Shown here piece after piece: positions 1 through 9,900 of a stretch of DNA of 20,861 bases. Source of the stretch: Silene noctiflora. Lineage: Eukaryota > Streptophyta > Magnoliopsida > Caryophyllales > Caryophyllaceae. The stretch lies in NCBI GenBank assembly GCA_009801015.1, contig VHZZ01002387.1, forward strand, positions 24,735-45,595, given 5' to 3'. The notes below the pieces were generated by a model. It searched no databases and was not told the DNA's origin. It saw only the letters and a program-made list of their open reading frames with translations. The position numbers were made by a program, and so were the translations under genes. Positions within the stretch are counted from its first letter, which is position 1. Each line of letters starts with the position of its first letter.

Positions 1-480
1 TCATTTTCAGCGTCTTCCTCCGCTTCCCCGCCTTCATTCTCTTCCAATTCCTCCACGGCCTTACCTTTGCCCTTCTTGTTGCTACTCCCTATACTGAATA
101 TTACCTTCTTCCCCCCCTTTGTTTGCACCGGTGCTTCTTCCTCGTTAGGTTCCGCTGCCTTATTCTTCCCTCTTCCTTTTGCCGGAACTGTTTTTGTAAA
201 AAAGTTAATCAAAAAAGTTTTTTAAACCCAGATCAATTATTATTCCTTCAAAACACCAAACAAATCTTTTAAATCAATGAAATTACCACCTTCAATGATA
301 ATGTAGACGGTTTTAAAATATTTAAAGTCAATGAAAAAACCCTAAACAAATATTTAANATCAATGAAAAAAAATAAACCAAACAAATAATTAAATTACCA
401 CCTTCAACGTCGGCTTGTTGCTTTGTTGCTCTTGTATTTTTCTTCAAAGGTGCTCTCCTACTCGCTTGCTTAGTTACCAT
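1..480 (-). CDS. Partial gene, N-terminus of an unrecognised charged protein (two exons, runs off the left edge)
   Basis: I do not recognise this gene. Reading the minus strand, an ATG at 480-478 opens a basic segment beginning MVTKQASRRAPLKKNTRATK. Exon 1 ends at 402 or 399, where two donors lie 3 nt apart. After an intron of about 210 bp, a cag acceptor (190-188) opens exon 2 at 187. Exon 2 stays open in the joined frame to base 1, while its other two frames contain stops. The visible ~88 residues are rich in K, R, E, G and A, with a KKVIFSIGSSNKKGKGKAV patch followed by an acidic run (EELEENEGGEAEEDAEN). This looks like a disordered, possibly nuclear, N-terminal tail. A donor-like AAAG/GTAAGG lies inside exon 2 near 65-72, so the exon could end there. 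Ambiguous bases occur at 358 (intron) and 551-552 (upstream). It is divergent from the zinc-ribbon gene, with 1.1 kb between the start codons. The gene could also belong to a transposon-captured sequence. Confidence 0.5.
249..410. repeat. Short degenerate repeats in the intron of the left-edge gene
   Basis: The intron is built of repeated AT-rich words. 'attaccaccttcaa' occurs around 282-297 and again around 394-407 at the exon border. 'aaatatttaaa' plus 'tcaatgaaaaaa' occurs twice between 317 and 370. 'gataatgtagacggttt' near 298-314 is nearly repeated upstream of the ATG near 488-504 as 'gataatgtcgacggttt'. The intron therefore carries a partial copy of sequences that flank exon 1 on both sides. 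One unresolved base lies at 358. Confidence 0.55.
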
Positions 481-758
481 TTTTGACGATAATGTCGACG
501 GTTTGTTTGGTTTTGTAGCAATTTATTTTCAAACAAGAGAGAGAAGGAAANNACGGTTTATTTGCTTTGTAGAGAGATAATGGGAGAGAAAGAGACAGAA
601 GGAGAGTACGGTTGAAAATGTAGGGATATGTATGGGGAAAGTGGGATGCATTGGGCTTTACGATGTACTTTTCTATTTTTTTAATCTAAACTGTCACCCA
701 TCACTGACCAGCAAACTGTCACCCAACACTGTCCAACCCGTTTCCTTGTAATATGGTA

Positions 759-836
759 CTATTCCCCCCGTCTTAAGCTTGTGACGGATATATCCGTCAC
801 AAGCAAGACTTATTGTTTATTAAGAATAGGAGGGAG
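759..836. mobile_element. Very short MITE centred on a 28-bp perfect palindrome
   Basis: The element is 78 bp and flanked by TA on both sides (757-758 and 837-838). It ends in Stowaway-like AGGAGGGAG. Its core, 777-804, is a perfect 28-bp palindrome (GCTTGTGACGGATA and its complement). The same CTTGTGACGG word recurs in longer foldback elements near 15.0 kb and 19.8 kb. The left end (CTATTCCCCCCGTC) matches the right end only loosely, so the exact borders are inferred from the TA dinucleotides. Confidence 0.6.
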
Positions 837-839
837 TAT

Positions 840-1588
840 ATGGTTTTGGGTTCTTTAGGCGTTGTTGGGTTGAGGCAAATTGGCATTGTTGATCGTTGGT
901 GGTGGACGGCGTGGATCACCAGTAGCGGATGAAGCGCGGTGGCTGAACTGGCCGTGGCGAGGAAAATGGGAGATGTTGAGTTTGTCGGTAGAGATAAGAG
1001 GGCGGCATCACCGGTGGATGAGAAGGGCGATATGAAAAGTCGATGGAGGGAAGAGGATGGCATCACCATTAGCGTGAGGACGGCGACCTCGCCAGTGGAG
1101 GGACAATGATGATGTAGCCGGTGAAGGAAGGTCGACGACTTCGCTGATATGAAGAGAAGTTTGTTCGATAACAGGGGATTGGAGTAGTCGATGTTGAGGG
1201 TCAGTGGAGAAGGGCGACGGTGGTCGGAGTGGGGCGTGGTCAGGGTGGAGTTGGGAGGTTGGTGGTGGGGTATACGTGAAGTGTGTTTTTTTTTTTCCTC
1301 TTTTTATGGGTAAGGTGTATCGTACTACATTGAGGGAGGGAAATTGGAGGGATAATATGGTCAAATACGTACTGCGATAAGTAAAATGTATACCGCGAAA
1401 ATAAATACCGAAAATAAATTATGCATTTAATGTTAATAAATAAGTTATCTTTTACATAATAAAACCGTCGAACAAGATAAAACCAGATACGCAATAATTT
1501 AGTCGTAGAAATGGTATTTGTTAACATTGTCCATTTGCATTACGCACGATCAATTAGCTCGTGAACTCTCTTCCCTAAAACTACGATC
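840..1588. other. Intergenic region upstream of the zinc-ribbon gene; purine-rich stretch without a supported gene
   Basis: From about 860 to 1260 the plus strand is unusually G/A-rich, with repeated ggcatcac and gatgaagggcga-type words. This creates long but low-complexity Ser/Pro/Leu minus-strand frames that resemble no family I know. From about 1370 to 1588 the sequence becomes AT-rich and should contain the promoter and 5' UTR of the downstream gene. I see no convincing TATA box there. The region is best described as divergent-promoter space containing an old, unclassified repeat. Confidence 0.45.
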
Positions 1589-4500
1589 ATGGAAGCCCTA
1601 ACCATCTCCTCTACAACTTCAACCATCAAACCTTCAATCTCACCTCTCTCCATCTTCTCTCCCAAGAAACCTTCTTCTAAACCTCTTCTTCGCCCTCTTC
1701 TTGCTTCCAATTCCAAAGGTAATTTATTCCCTAATTCGTTTTTTGTTGTGTTCAATTTTTCACCAAAATTTATGATTTTTTAATCAAATTGATTGTTTTT
1801 ATTCAGCTGGAAATGATGATTCTGAGATTCGATCGAATTCCGATGACATGAGAATTGTTCCTTTTGTTGATAATCACCCTCGTTTTCTCTCCCCTTTGTC
1901 TAAGGTATACTATTATTTGTTTCTTATTTGTCTGATCACTGTTCTAGTTAATACGTCCGTCTCGATCATTTGTATATCTTTTTATATTTTTTGTTGGAAG
2001 TATTATAATCAAAGGTAAACAAATGAATGAGACGTACCGAGTATTAGTTTATTATTTTTTCGGAATCCTTTTTTGTTGATATGCGGTTAAATTGGTTTGT
2101 ATAGAGAAAATCATAGAAATTTGATTACTTTGTTAGTTGGGGTAGTTAATCACAAAATAAGTTGGGGTCGGCTGACATGAGTCTCGTTAAACATCGTCAG
2201 TAATAGCTAAGATAATGAGCAGAAAGAAAGAAATGGAAGTAAAAGACTCAAAAGGCTCATAAAAATTAGTCGATATACATGTAAAATCTGAAAGCCAGTG
2301 AAATTGAACTTGGGTAAAGGGAAGTCTCGTTTTGGTTGTTTTATACATGCGGTTGTGTTTGATCATTTGGATTGTTTGGAAAATGAGTGAATGAGAACTG
2401 AGTTTGATGAGTGAAGTTGAGAGTATTGTCTTGAGAAGGAATTTTGTTAAAATGAAATGGATAATTTGTTTGCGGTTGAGATTAGCACTCTAGACTGTTT
2501 TAAAGATTTGATCTTTAACCAGAGTGTTTATTTTTGAGATGGCTTGTTTGAGTTTCGGTCAAAAGAAGGGGTACAAACAAGCGTATGTGAAGTGTTTTGG
2601 TAAACCTGGAATTTGTTACTCCTTCACTCCCATTTATGTTGTCCTCTTTTTTTTCTTTTTTCTTTTTTGTGAGGTTTTAAGGAAAAGTGATAAACCGACA
2701 ACTATAACCTTGACTTAAAAGAGAAATCAGAGATTTCAATTGTGATGGAGTGAGTAGTAATCATATAACGAGGAGTAATATTTGATGTTTAGTCTTTTTT
2801 CCATTCTAAATTAATTTGGGATACATCATGAGGGAAAAGAGGACACTGTTAATGAGATGGAGGGAGTAGGTTTTGTAATATGCTTGTGTGAGATTGGATA
2901 ACATAAGGTGTTTGGCAAAGCTTTCAATGTTAGCAGATGGCAAGTAGAGATGAAGGATACGAGATTTTAATTTGTTGATTTTCGAGGAAGTATAAAATGT
3001 TTGTCATAAATTATCGATTCGTGTTGTAATAGAACAGTTTTTAAGGTAAAGGCGGTCTTCGTTTGACTATAAATTAACTGAGGTTGGGTCGAACCCATGA
3101 TTAATTTAGAATCTGTTATTCAAGGAGAATGCATTTGTCAATATTGAGGATCATATCCTTTAGTTTGGAAGAGTGTATTATTCATTTACAAATGAGCTAG
3201 TAGGAGTAAGAGAGTAGTGCAATCATGGTTTATCTTCATTCGGTTTTGTAGTACTCCTTCCATCCTATATACTTGTCCCCTTTTGACCAATCTTTTTTTC
3301 AAAAATCTACTATGACTTTAAAAACGATAATATTAAAATAGTTGTTTTGATAATTAAAATAACAAATTTTGTATTATATCTCTTCCTATATTCAGATATT
3401 TAAAGTTGATATTCGAAGACTATCATAGTTGTATGGGGAATAAATTTGGGACGGATGTACTCCTATGTAAAATGTGGGAATCTACTTTTTGTAAGGCAAG
3501 CTTAATAATTCTTTTCTTTGGTTTGATAAGGGAAGGGAAGAAGACCATCAATGTTTTGTACTATCTCCATCCGAAATTAATTATCCCAATTTGACTTTTG
3601 GGGTCAATTAATTTAAACTTTGACCATTTACTTCTCCATATATATTTAGAGATACACTATAAAAGCTGTCAATGTTTGCTGCTCTATCGAAATTGATATT
3701 TTCGTATTATATTTACGAGAAAATGTAACTATTGTACATAATGGGGAAATACAAAAGGGACGTAGAGAGTAATTATTGGAAATTTAATGCCAAACTGTTA
3801 AGTCCTCCACGGCGGGCTTATAGAAATAGGTGCATGAGACCGGCCTACAAGCAAGTGAGGTTCCATCCTAAAACCAATTGATAGTAGGAGTAACCCACTT
3901 ACTTATAAGCTAGTCCCTTCACTATTTTTCTACCAACGTGAGACAATGCTCCTCACACACATATGGGAGAGACCTCAACAATCTCCCCTTTTCACATGTG
4001 TGCCTGTTGAAACTCCCCCTCACTTGGCGCTGCTCCGCACCCGACACAACCCCGTGTCGGACCAACCAGGCTACTCCGCATGTCGACCAAGAGTGAGAGT
4101 CCAGCGGTGGTGCTACTCCGCAACCACGATGCACTCCGCGTCATCTCGAGCACCGTCACCACATCGCACCTTGCGGTCCCAAGCCGAACCATTATCATTT
4201 GTTGAGTCCTCTGTAGCGGGCTTATAGAAATAGGTGCATGAGACCGGCCCACGAGCAAGTGAAGTTCCATCCTAAAACCAATTGGTAGTAGAAGTAGCCT
4301 ACTTACTTATAAGCTAGTCCCTTCACTATTTTTTTACCAACGTGGGAAAATGCTCCTCGCACACATATGGGAAGAGACCTTGACACAAACTACGAGTCCT
4401 TAACTCCTTGCGCTTTTGGACTATGGATGGATGGACGTGATAGATTGTCCAATTTGCTTACGTCATTATCTATAGTCTATTTATGTTTCTTAAATTTCTT

Positions 4501-5415
4501 TCAGGATATGGCAATGGGCTTGGTCCTGAGTGCTGTCACTGGCAAAGGATGGACAACAGGTTCTGGAATGGAGGGCCCACCGGAGCCTGCTGGGGATGCA
4601 GAATCAAGTACAGCAAAGATATCAACTTTCCCATGGTCTCTATTCACCAAATCACCTAGACGCAGAATGCTTATTGCATTTACCTGTAACATTTGTAGCC
4701 AGCGAACAACCCGTGCCATCAATCCACATGCTTATACTGATGGTACAGTATTTGTTCAGGTAATGTGGTCATTTCTTATTGTATGTCTGACATTAGTTGA
4801 TGTTTTATGCTCGACAAATTCTCGTTCTGAAACAACTTAATAAGAACTTTTAGAAACATTTAATTTTGTTTAAACCTTTTGGATTCCTTTTGCAGCTATT
4901 TTCCTGAATTTCCAACCGTCTATTACTCCTTGTCATGAGTTTCATTTGCATGAGTAAATCCTTTTGGTCTTTTCATACCGGCTTCAGCCTTCTTATGTCT
5001 ATGGGTTTTCCATTTTGTTAAATTTTGTAATCACCATTTCTGCTGTATCAATAACTATGCTTCATTCATTAACAAACAAAGATTCATGTGTTTCACTCCT
5101 GTAGTTTCAAATATTTTGTTAGTTATGCCTTTTTTTTTTTTTTTGTTTCTGTCAAAAGTCATATACAACTAAATCATTTGAATAGTATATGATTCCTTTT
5201 TCCTTATTCTGAAATCACATTGACATTTGCAATTTTACGTGTACTTCCAGTGCTGTGGCTGCAATGCATACCACAAGTTAGTTGATAATCTGAATCTATT
5301 TGATGGCATGAAATGCTACCTCAATTCAAGCTTTAAATATGGAGGGGATGGAGCAGGAATTAACTTTGAGTACGGGGATGATTATGATGGTGATGATAGC
5401 TTCTTTGGTATCTAA
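1589..5415 (+). CDS. DNL-type (Zim17/Tim15/HEP) zinc-ribbon protein, plastid-targeted Hsp70 escort candidate
   Basis: The gene has four exons: 1589-1718, 1807-1904, 4505-4759 and 5251-5415. All introns are GT-AG and the spliced protein is 215 residues. Residues 1-43 are rich in Ser, Thr, Pro and Lys with almost no acidic residues, typical of a chloroplast transit peptide. The DNL zinc ribbon spans about residues 130-195. Its cysteine pairs are C137/C140 (TCNIC) at the end of exon 3 and C162/C165 (CCGC) at the start of exon 4, followed by the signature D173-N174-L175 in HKLVDNLNLFDGMKCY. The C-terminus is acidic and glycine-rich. Family members bind mitochondrial or plastid Hsp70 and keep it soluble; that role is inferred here from homology. 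The start sits in a good context (ATGG) and is the only Met ahead of the transit-like segment. Introns 1, 2 and 3 are 88, 2600 and 491 bp. Intron 2 is swollen by mobile elements. The neighbouring transporter gene converges on it. Confidence 0.93.
1954..2041. mobile_element. Small Stowaway-like MITE in intron 2 of the zinc-ribbon gene
   Basis: The left end CGTCCGTCTCGATCATTTGT is roughly complementary to the right end, ACAAATGAATGAGACGTACCGAG. TA dinucleotides flank both sides (1952-1953 and 2042-2043). It is about 88 bp and noncoding. The ends have drifted from the CTCCCTCCGTC consensus, so it is an old copy. Confidence 0.55.
2619..2866. mobile_element. Stowaway MITE in intron 2 of the zinc-ribbon gene
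   Basis: The 248-bp element is bounded by TA (2617-2618 and 2867-2868). Its left end CTCCTTCACTCCCATTTATG and the reverse complement of its right end, CTCCCTCCATCTCATTAACA, share the Stowaway terminal pattern. The match continues inward with TGTCCTCTTTT on both arms. A second terminus-like word, GGAGTGAGTAGTA, near 2745-2757 suggests an internal or nested copy. Confidence 0.7.
3254..3459. mobile_element. Stowaway MITE in intron 2 of the zinc-ribbon gene
   Basis: The left arm begins CTCCTTCCATCCTATATACT after TA (3252-3253). The right arm, read on the opposite strand, begins CATCCGTCCCAAATTTATTC. Both continue to a shared CCCC block. The right border is degenerate, so the end is uncertain by several bases. 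Confidence 0.6.
3561..3769. mobile_element. Stowaway MITE in intron 2 of the zinc-ribbon gene
   Basis: About 209 bp flanked by TA (3559-3560 and 3770-3771). The left end CTATCTCCATCCGAAATTAA pairs with the right end GGGACGTAGAGAG. The arms include the TTTGACC-type words common in Stowaway copies of this window. It lies only 26 bp before the TRIM element. Confidence 0.65.
3796..4385 (+). mobile_element. TRIM element (short nonautonomous LTR retrotransposon) with target duplication, in intron 2
   Basis: Two direct repeats of about 185 bp, 3796-3980 and 4200-4385, both begin TGTT and end in CA. They share long blocks such as GGGCTTATAGAAATAGGTGC and CTTATAAGCTAGTCCCTTCA. The internal segment is only about 219 bp, too short for gag or pol, which fits a TRIM. 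An exact 5-bp duplication, CAAAC, lies immediately outside (3791-3795 and 4386-4390), so both borders are firm. The structure looks whole for this noncoding class. The two repeats differ at a modest number of positions, so the insertion is not very recent. The small reading frames found inside are not genes. Orientation is inferred from the TGTT start and the order of the TRIM-type words. Confidence 0.85.
4760..5250 (+). other. Intron 3 of the zinc-ribbon gene
   Basis: This 491-bp intron splits the zinc ribbon between its two cysteine pairs. It begins gtaatg after CAG and ends ttccag before TGC. It contains a 16-bp T-run (about 5131-5146) and no recognisable mobile element. Confidence 0.8.
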
Positions 5416-6029
5416 GGAAATGGAGGTCTGTATATAAATACAAGTTTAATCATAGTATGTACATCCTGTATCTATGTATTTATATCTCTGCATTCATGAT
5501 GCATGTTTATTGTCCTTAAACTCTTAATCACAATTCGTCGTTGGATTACCTACCCCACCATTGCAGTTCTAGAATGACTCCTTTAGTTGAACAGTAGGTA
5601 TCTAGAAATAGCATTCTTGAAGTTCGAAGTATCTAGACACCTTGTCATGCTGTACATAAGTGCGTGCCTTGTGTTTGCTTCGTGCGCCTCAGGCACCCTG
5701 AGGTGATTTGGCTGAAGCCTGTGTGTGCCTTGCGCCTAGGCACCCCTCAAGTGCACCTTTTAAACTAAGAGGCACACTATTACACAGTTTCCATTTTTCT
5801 TATGGTTTTGTTATCACCCTTTCCTTTTGTGTCATTGTTATACTTCAGCCATCCGTGAAATCCTATAATGGGGAATTCTTTATATTTTGAAAAATATAAG
5901 TTTGTTTAGCACCTTGTGTGCATGAAGCACGCTTAGCTTTTCTCCCTGGCTGCGCCTCATGCCTTTTAGCGCTAAGATATACGTTGACATTTCAATCAGT
6001 CATCAGAGACTTGTAGAAGTTAGTATATA
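5416..6029. other. Convergent intergenic region: 3' UTR of the zinc-ribbon gene, then a GCGCCT-rich repeat
   Basis: The first ~150 bp after the stop are AT-rich and should hold the 3' UTR; no perfect AATAAA stands out. From about 5640 to 5970 the sequence carries repeated GC-rich words (GTGCGCCTCAGGCACC, TTGCGCCTAGGCACCCC, GCTGCGCCTCATGCC) separated by an AT-rich core. Similar GCGCCTAGGCGC-type repeats are common in plant spacers. I cannot assign this one to a superfamily. Confidence 0.45.
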
Positions 6030-6120
6030 CTCCCTCCATACCACACCAAAGGTAACATGGACCCACTTTTTGTGAGGAGAAAAGTGGGTCCATGTTGCCT
6101 TTGGTGTTGTATGGAGGGAG
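6030..6120. mobile_element. Stowaway MITE forming a near-perfect hairpin
   Basis: The 91-bp element is flanked by TA within TATA on both sides (6026-6029 and 6121-6124). Its ends are CTCCCTCCATACCACACCAA and the complementary arm finishing GTTGTATGGAGGGAG. Inner arms (CCAAAGGTAACATGGACCCA and its near-perfect complement) leave only a short loop around GTGAGG. The high arm identity suggests recent insertion or hairpin-based correction. It sits between the two convergent genes. Confidence 0.85.
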
Positions 6121-6960
6121 TATATTACTATTAAGTAGCCAGTTGTCTGATCAGGAAATATTTTAGATGATTGTAAATGGTAGAATATATGGTAGGAACT
6201 AGCCTCACGATACGTGTAATCATGTAGTAATATACAATGACAATATGACTAGTTAGTAGTTAGTTAGATGATTTAGATGAACAGCATCATATTTACGTAC
6301 CTCCTTGTTACTTTGTATATTCCTCTCCTACTGGACATCTAGCAAATTAATGTCGCATTGGGCAATCTCTTGAAAGCTAGTCATTTTTAATGTGTATCTT
6401 AAGCTAGATCTTTGCTGCTGACAAAAAAGCGAATATGAAGTTAGGGATTTTCTTTGTCACAAGAAGCACAGAATAGATTAGAACTGTATCTGAATGTGTT
6501 CTTTGTTAGTTTTTCTGCTGTAGAATGCAAACAGGGTACTAAATTTCTTTGTTCTTGTTACTTTGAGTCTTTGACCTCAACATTTCACAACTATAGACGA
6601 GAGGCTAGAGGAAAAAAGATCTTAAAATAGGTGATCATATATTAAGGCCTTTATAAAACTGCCCTTGCTTCAATCCCAAAGTTTTTAGAAGAGAAGTTGA
6701 TTACACATTTTTAGATAAGTTTACACTTTTTTGGGATTCATTAGAAGCCTGTAAGGTCTAATTTGTTTTAGTCCTAACCAGTCCTGAAGAAGGTTTTCAT
6801 GGTTGGTTTTGGGTGATCGGCTGCAGCAAAATCAAGCAGTACATCTTACTATATACATGATACTACAATCTTAGGGATGCCATCCAAGGGAAGAGAACTG
6901 AATGTAGATGTCGTTCCTGCTTCAATCTTTCAAATTCACGGTTGAGCTGTCTACAGCCCT
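6121..6960. other. Intergenic region and 3' UTR side of the transporter gene
   Basis: The segment is AT-rich with no coding pattern. The part nearest 6960 should include the 3' UTR of the minus-strand transporter. No repeat or RNA gene was recognised. Confidence 0.4.
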
Positions 6961-9900
6961 CTAGGCTACTATACAGTTGATGTTGGCCTTGTGGGTTGGA
7001 ATGTTAGGAGTTGACTTTATCATCAAACTTTGAATGAAAGCAATTGCCTGCATTAAATAGAGCTCTTTTGTGATTTCTTTATCGCTCATTGACCCATTAA
7101 AAAAGCAAATTATTTTTGTCTATGAACTTCTAAAATATGGGAATCTAGGGAGCCTTACCATGCATAATGCAGTGCACAACAGACTGAAACCCGGAAAATT
7201 AAATGGCGCTGTCTTTGATAAGAAAATGGCTGGCAAAGAGAAAAGCTAAATAAGTTTACTCTTTCTTCTTTAGGGATCAAAGAGTGTGGGCTTAACTTAC
7301 CAGTTAGAGGACTGAAAATCAATGGTGAGATGATATTTGCTAATGATTCTATCCCTGAAATGCACCCTTGTGCTTTGCCCTAAAAAAGTAGCAACAACAA
7401 CATTACCTAGCCCGTAATGAAATTTGCGCCAAGAGTCAAATCGATCAACTGCTATTTCACCATCCATATAAGATCATATAATATACCAAGTCATTTTGCT
7501 TTATTCTATTATATTCCAAAGTCAAAGACTAGTGAACTTTTGGTTCTTTTAAAAATAGAAATTAGGGTGATTCATTATTGTAGATTTATAGGTTGTATTT
7601 TTGGATACTCATTAAACAGGGAAAAGTGATAAAGGCATGAAGGGTATTTGATTCATAAGCACTAGAAAATTGAGAAATTATCAAGATGATACGAGTTTTG
7701 CGAAGCAGGATGATTAGCTGCTTACCTGCTCATCAGCCCCGACTTGTTTGGAAGCAATGCTACGCAACTGTTTTGTTAAGAATGTCCATTATTTGTTAGC
7801 AAACATAAAAGAGATGAATGCAAGTAAAGTTGAGATAGTTACTAACACATGGGTATGTAAATGTGACAACTACTTGAAACCCAGATGCAGCATATATGAC
7901 CTGCGCAGAAAATTCATATAAAAAAGCTGGTGTCACTAACATTATTTTGTAATTTTAAGGGTGAATTATTAATATTTCATGATTACTAGACATTTGGCTG
8001 TGTAGAGTAATTACCCATGTATCCCAGGCGATACTGTTGAGAGTCATCTGCAAGGTTTAGTGGCAAGGATTAGCATAATTGTGTAAATGTGGCATCTTTT
8101 GCAAACAATGAAGTGTTTTTTTTCCCCGAGTAACGGGAATGAATAGAGAAAGACAGAGGTACAAACACTTGTGCATGCTGCCAACAGTCCAATTCTTAGC
8201 AAAATGTCTTCACCCAGTAGGGGCAACAGAACAGGCATGAGAATTAGCTGCAAAATATGGACATATTTGTGTTTTACTTGAGAGAAATTGTTGTATATTC
8301 GACATGTGAACATTTAGTTAGGCTTATACCTGCGAGACCATCCCAGCGATACCAATAATAAGCATCAAGTATGCATACTCATCTTTGCTGAAGTGAAACT
8401 GTGCTTTTAAGAAATACTGCATCAAGTGGAAAAAACTTTACAGTTTCAGACTGATTTTTGTTAGCTTCAAGTATAATGAAAAGAAGATAGTGTACTGTAT
8501 GCATCATATTTTTGCCGTCGGCTTCTACTAAATTCTACTGATATTAGCCGGTAGCATGATTATTGTTACTTGCAAAAGGAATGTGGGATTCAAATTGTAC
8601 TATATTAGCTGTTAGCATGGTTATGGTACTTGCAATGGAGCATTTTTGGTGTTTTGGCCTGTTAGAAATGAGTATGCTCTATGCTGTTCTGTCTTGCTGC
8701 AAGTGTTGGAGACGGCTACTTTATGGAAAAGTTTTATGTTAGCCGGTAGCATGATTATGTTACTTGAAATGGAGCATCGTTGGTGATTTGGCTTGTTAGA
8801 AATGATTATGCTGTGTTCTGTCGTGGCTATTTTGTGGAAAGCATTTATACTACTCTGCCTTGGCTTAATTGTTGGACATAGCTGTTTTGTGTACGCAATT
8901 GATGTGAGTGTCGAAGTAAAAGCTGCGTCTAGAGTACTACTCCGTAACTGCTAGAGCTACTAGGTGTTGAATAACGGTGGAAATTGTGGGAGACTGGGAG
9001 TACCATCAAAGATGCATGAAGGCCTCCACCTGCTAGGCTATTGAATAAAACTATGAAAGCCACTCTTGAGAATGTTTTGCTGCATATACAGAAACCTTTA
9101 AACGGTCAATATGGGTTGACTTTTGTCAAGTACTCCGTATAAAATTAATGGAAATTAGTTGGTGTAACTAGATGACCTGCTTTCAAGCAAGTTTCTGATA
9201 TCCTGGATGGAAGGGATATGCTTGAATACTTGAATGGTATTTGACGATTCATTCTCCTGGGATTTGCCAGGCTCGGATTTCAAGAGGGGCTGAGTTGAAC
9301 TGTCGGTTTGTCGGGGCGTCTCTTTGAGGAAAATTCTCATATAAACAGTGGCGGCCATGGCTGAAAAGGTTGCAACCTGCAAAGATTATACCAGCAGTAA
9401 TGATGGGTTAAGAGTAATAGTAGCCTGTAGTTTGGTGATTACAATTAGGATGGGATGATTGTTGGTCCGATTATAGGAGTACCTGGAATGTTTGAGCAGT
9501 GGAAAGAAACCTGGCCGAAACAGTACCACATACAAATGCAGCAGAGCTAACCCCAGCTAGGATGCCAAAGGCTGCTCCTCTTTTGCTCTCTGAAATATTA
9601 TCTGCCTGAAATGTTTGATATTAAAAATACTTATTTAGTAGTAGCATGGCTTTGTGCAGAAAAAGGAGCGTCGAGGAGATGGGAGTGAAAGACGTACCAC
9701 ATAAGCAAGGGAGAGGCATTGGAGAGTGCCTTCACCCATCATGGATGTGAGTGTCTTGAGAACATAATGGGCGTAGTAGAACCTTGTCTCCCTTCTGTAT
9801 GCCAATACCACTGCATCATAATTAGTAGGATGAATAATAAGACGGGTCAAATATATCCACGTAGGATGAATAGAACAAAAGTAGAATGCATCAAAAATTG

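Noticed and set aside
1008-1527. Minus-strand frames of 95 and 118 residues
   Set aside because: Low-complexity Ser/Pro/Leu or Tyr/Phe-rich translations of skewed or AT-rich spacer, with no family pattern, promoter or splice support.
3922-4270. Overlapping reading frames of 70-93 residues on both strands
   Set aside because: They lie within the noncoding TRIM element and its interior and resemble no protein family.
4367-4504. In-frame ATG and open sequence just upstream of exon 3 of the zinc-ribbon gene
   Set aside because: A tttctttcag acceptor precedes 4505, exon 2 joins there in phase, and the upstream open part includes the TRIM border.
7417-7629. Plus-strand frame of 70 residues
   Set aside because: It lies in an intron of the minus-strand transporter and has an AT-rich composition with no family match.
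8420-8440. Open extension SFFHLMQ directly before YFLKAQF in the transporter gene
   Set aside because: It is a pyrimidine tract and acceptor (ttttttccacttgatgcag). The family's expected segment is supplied by exon 6 at 9079-9004, which joins in phase.
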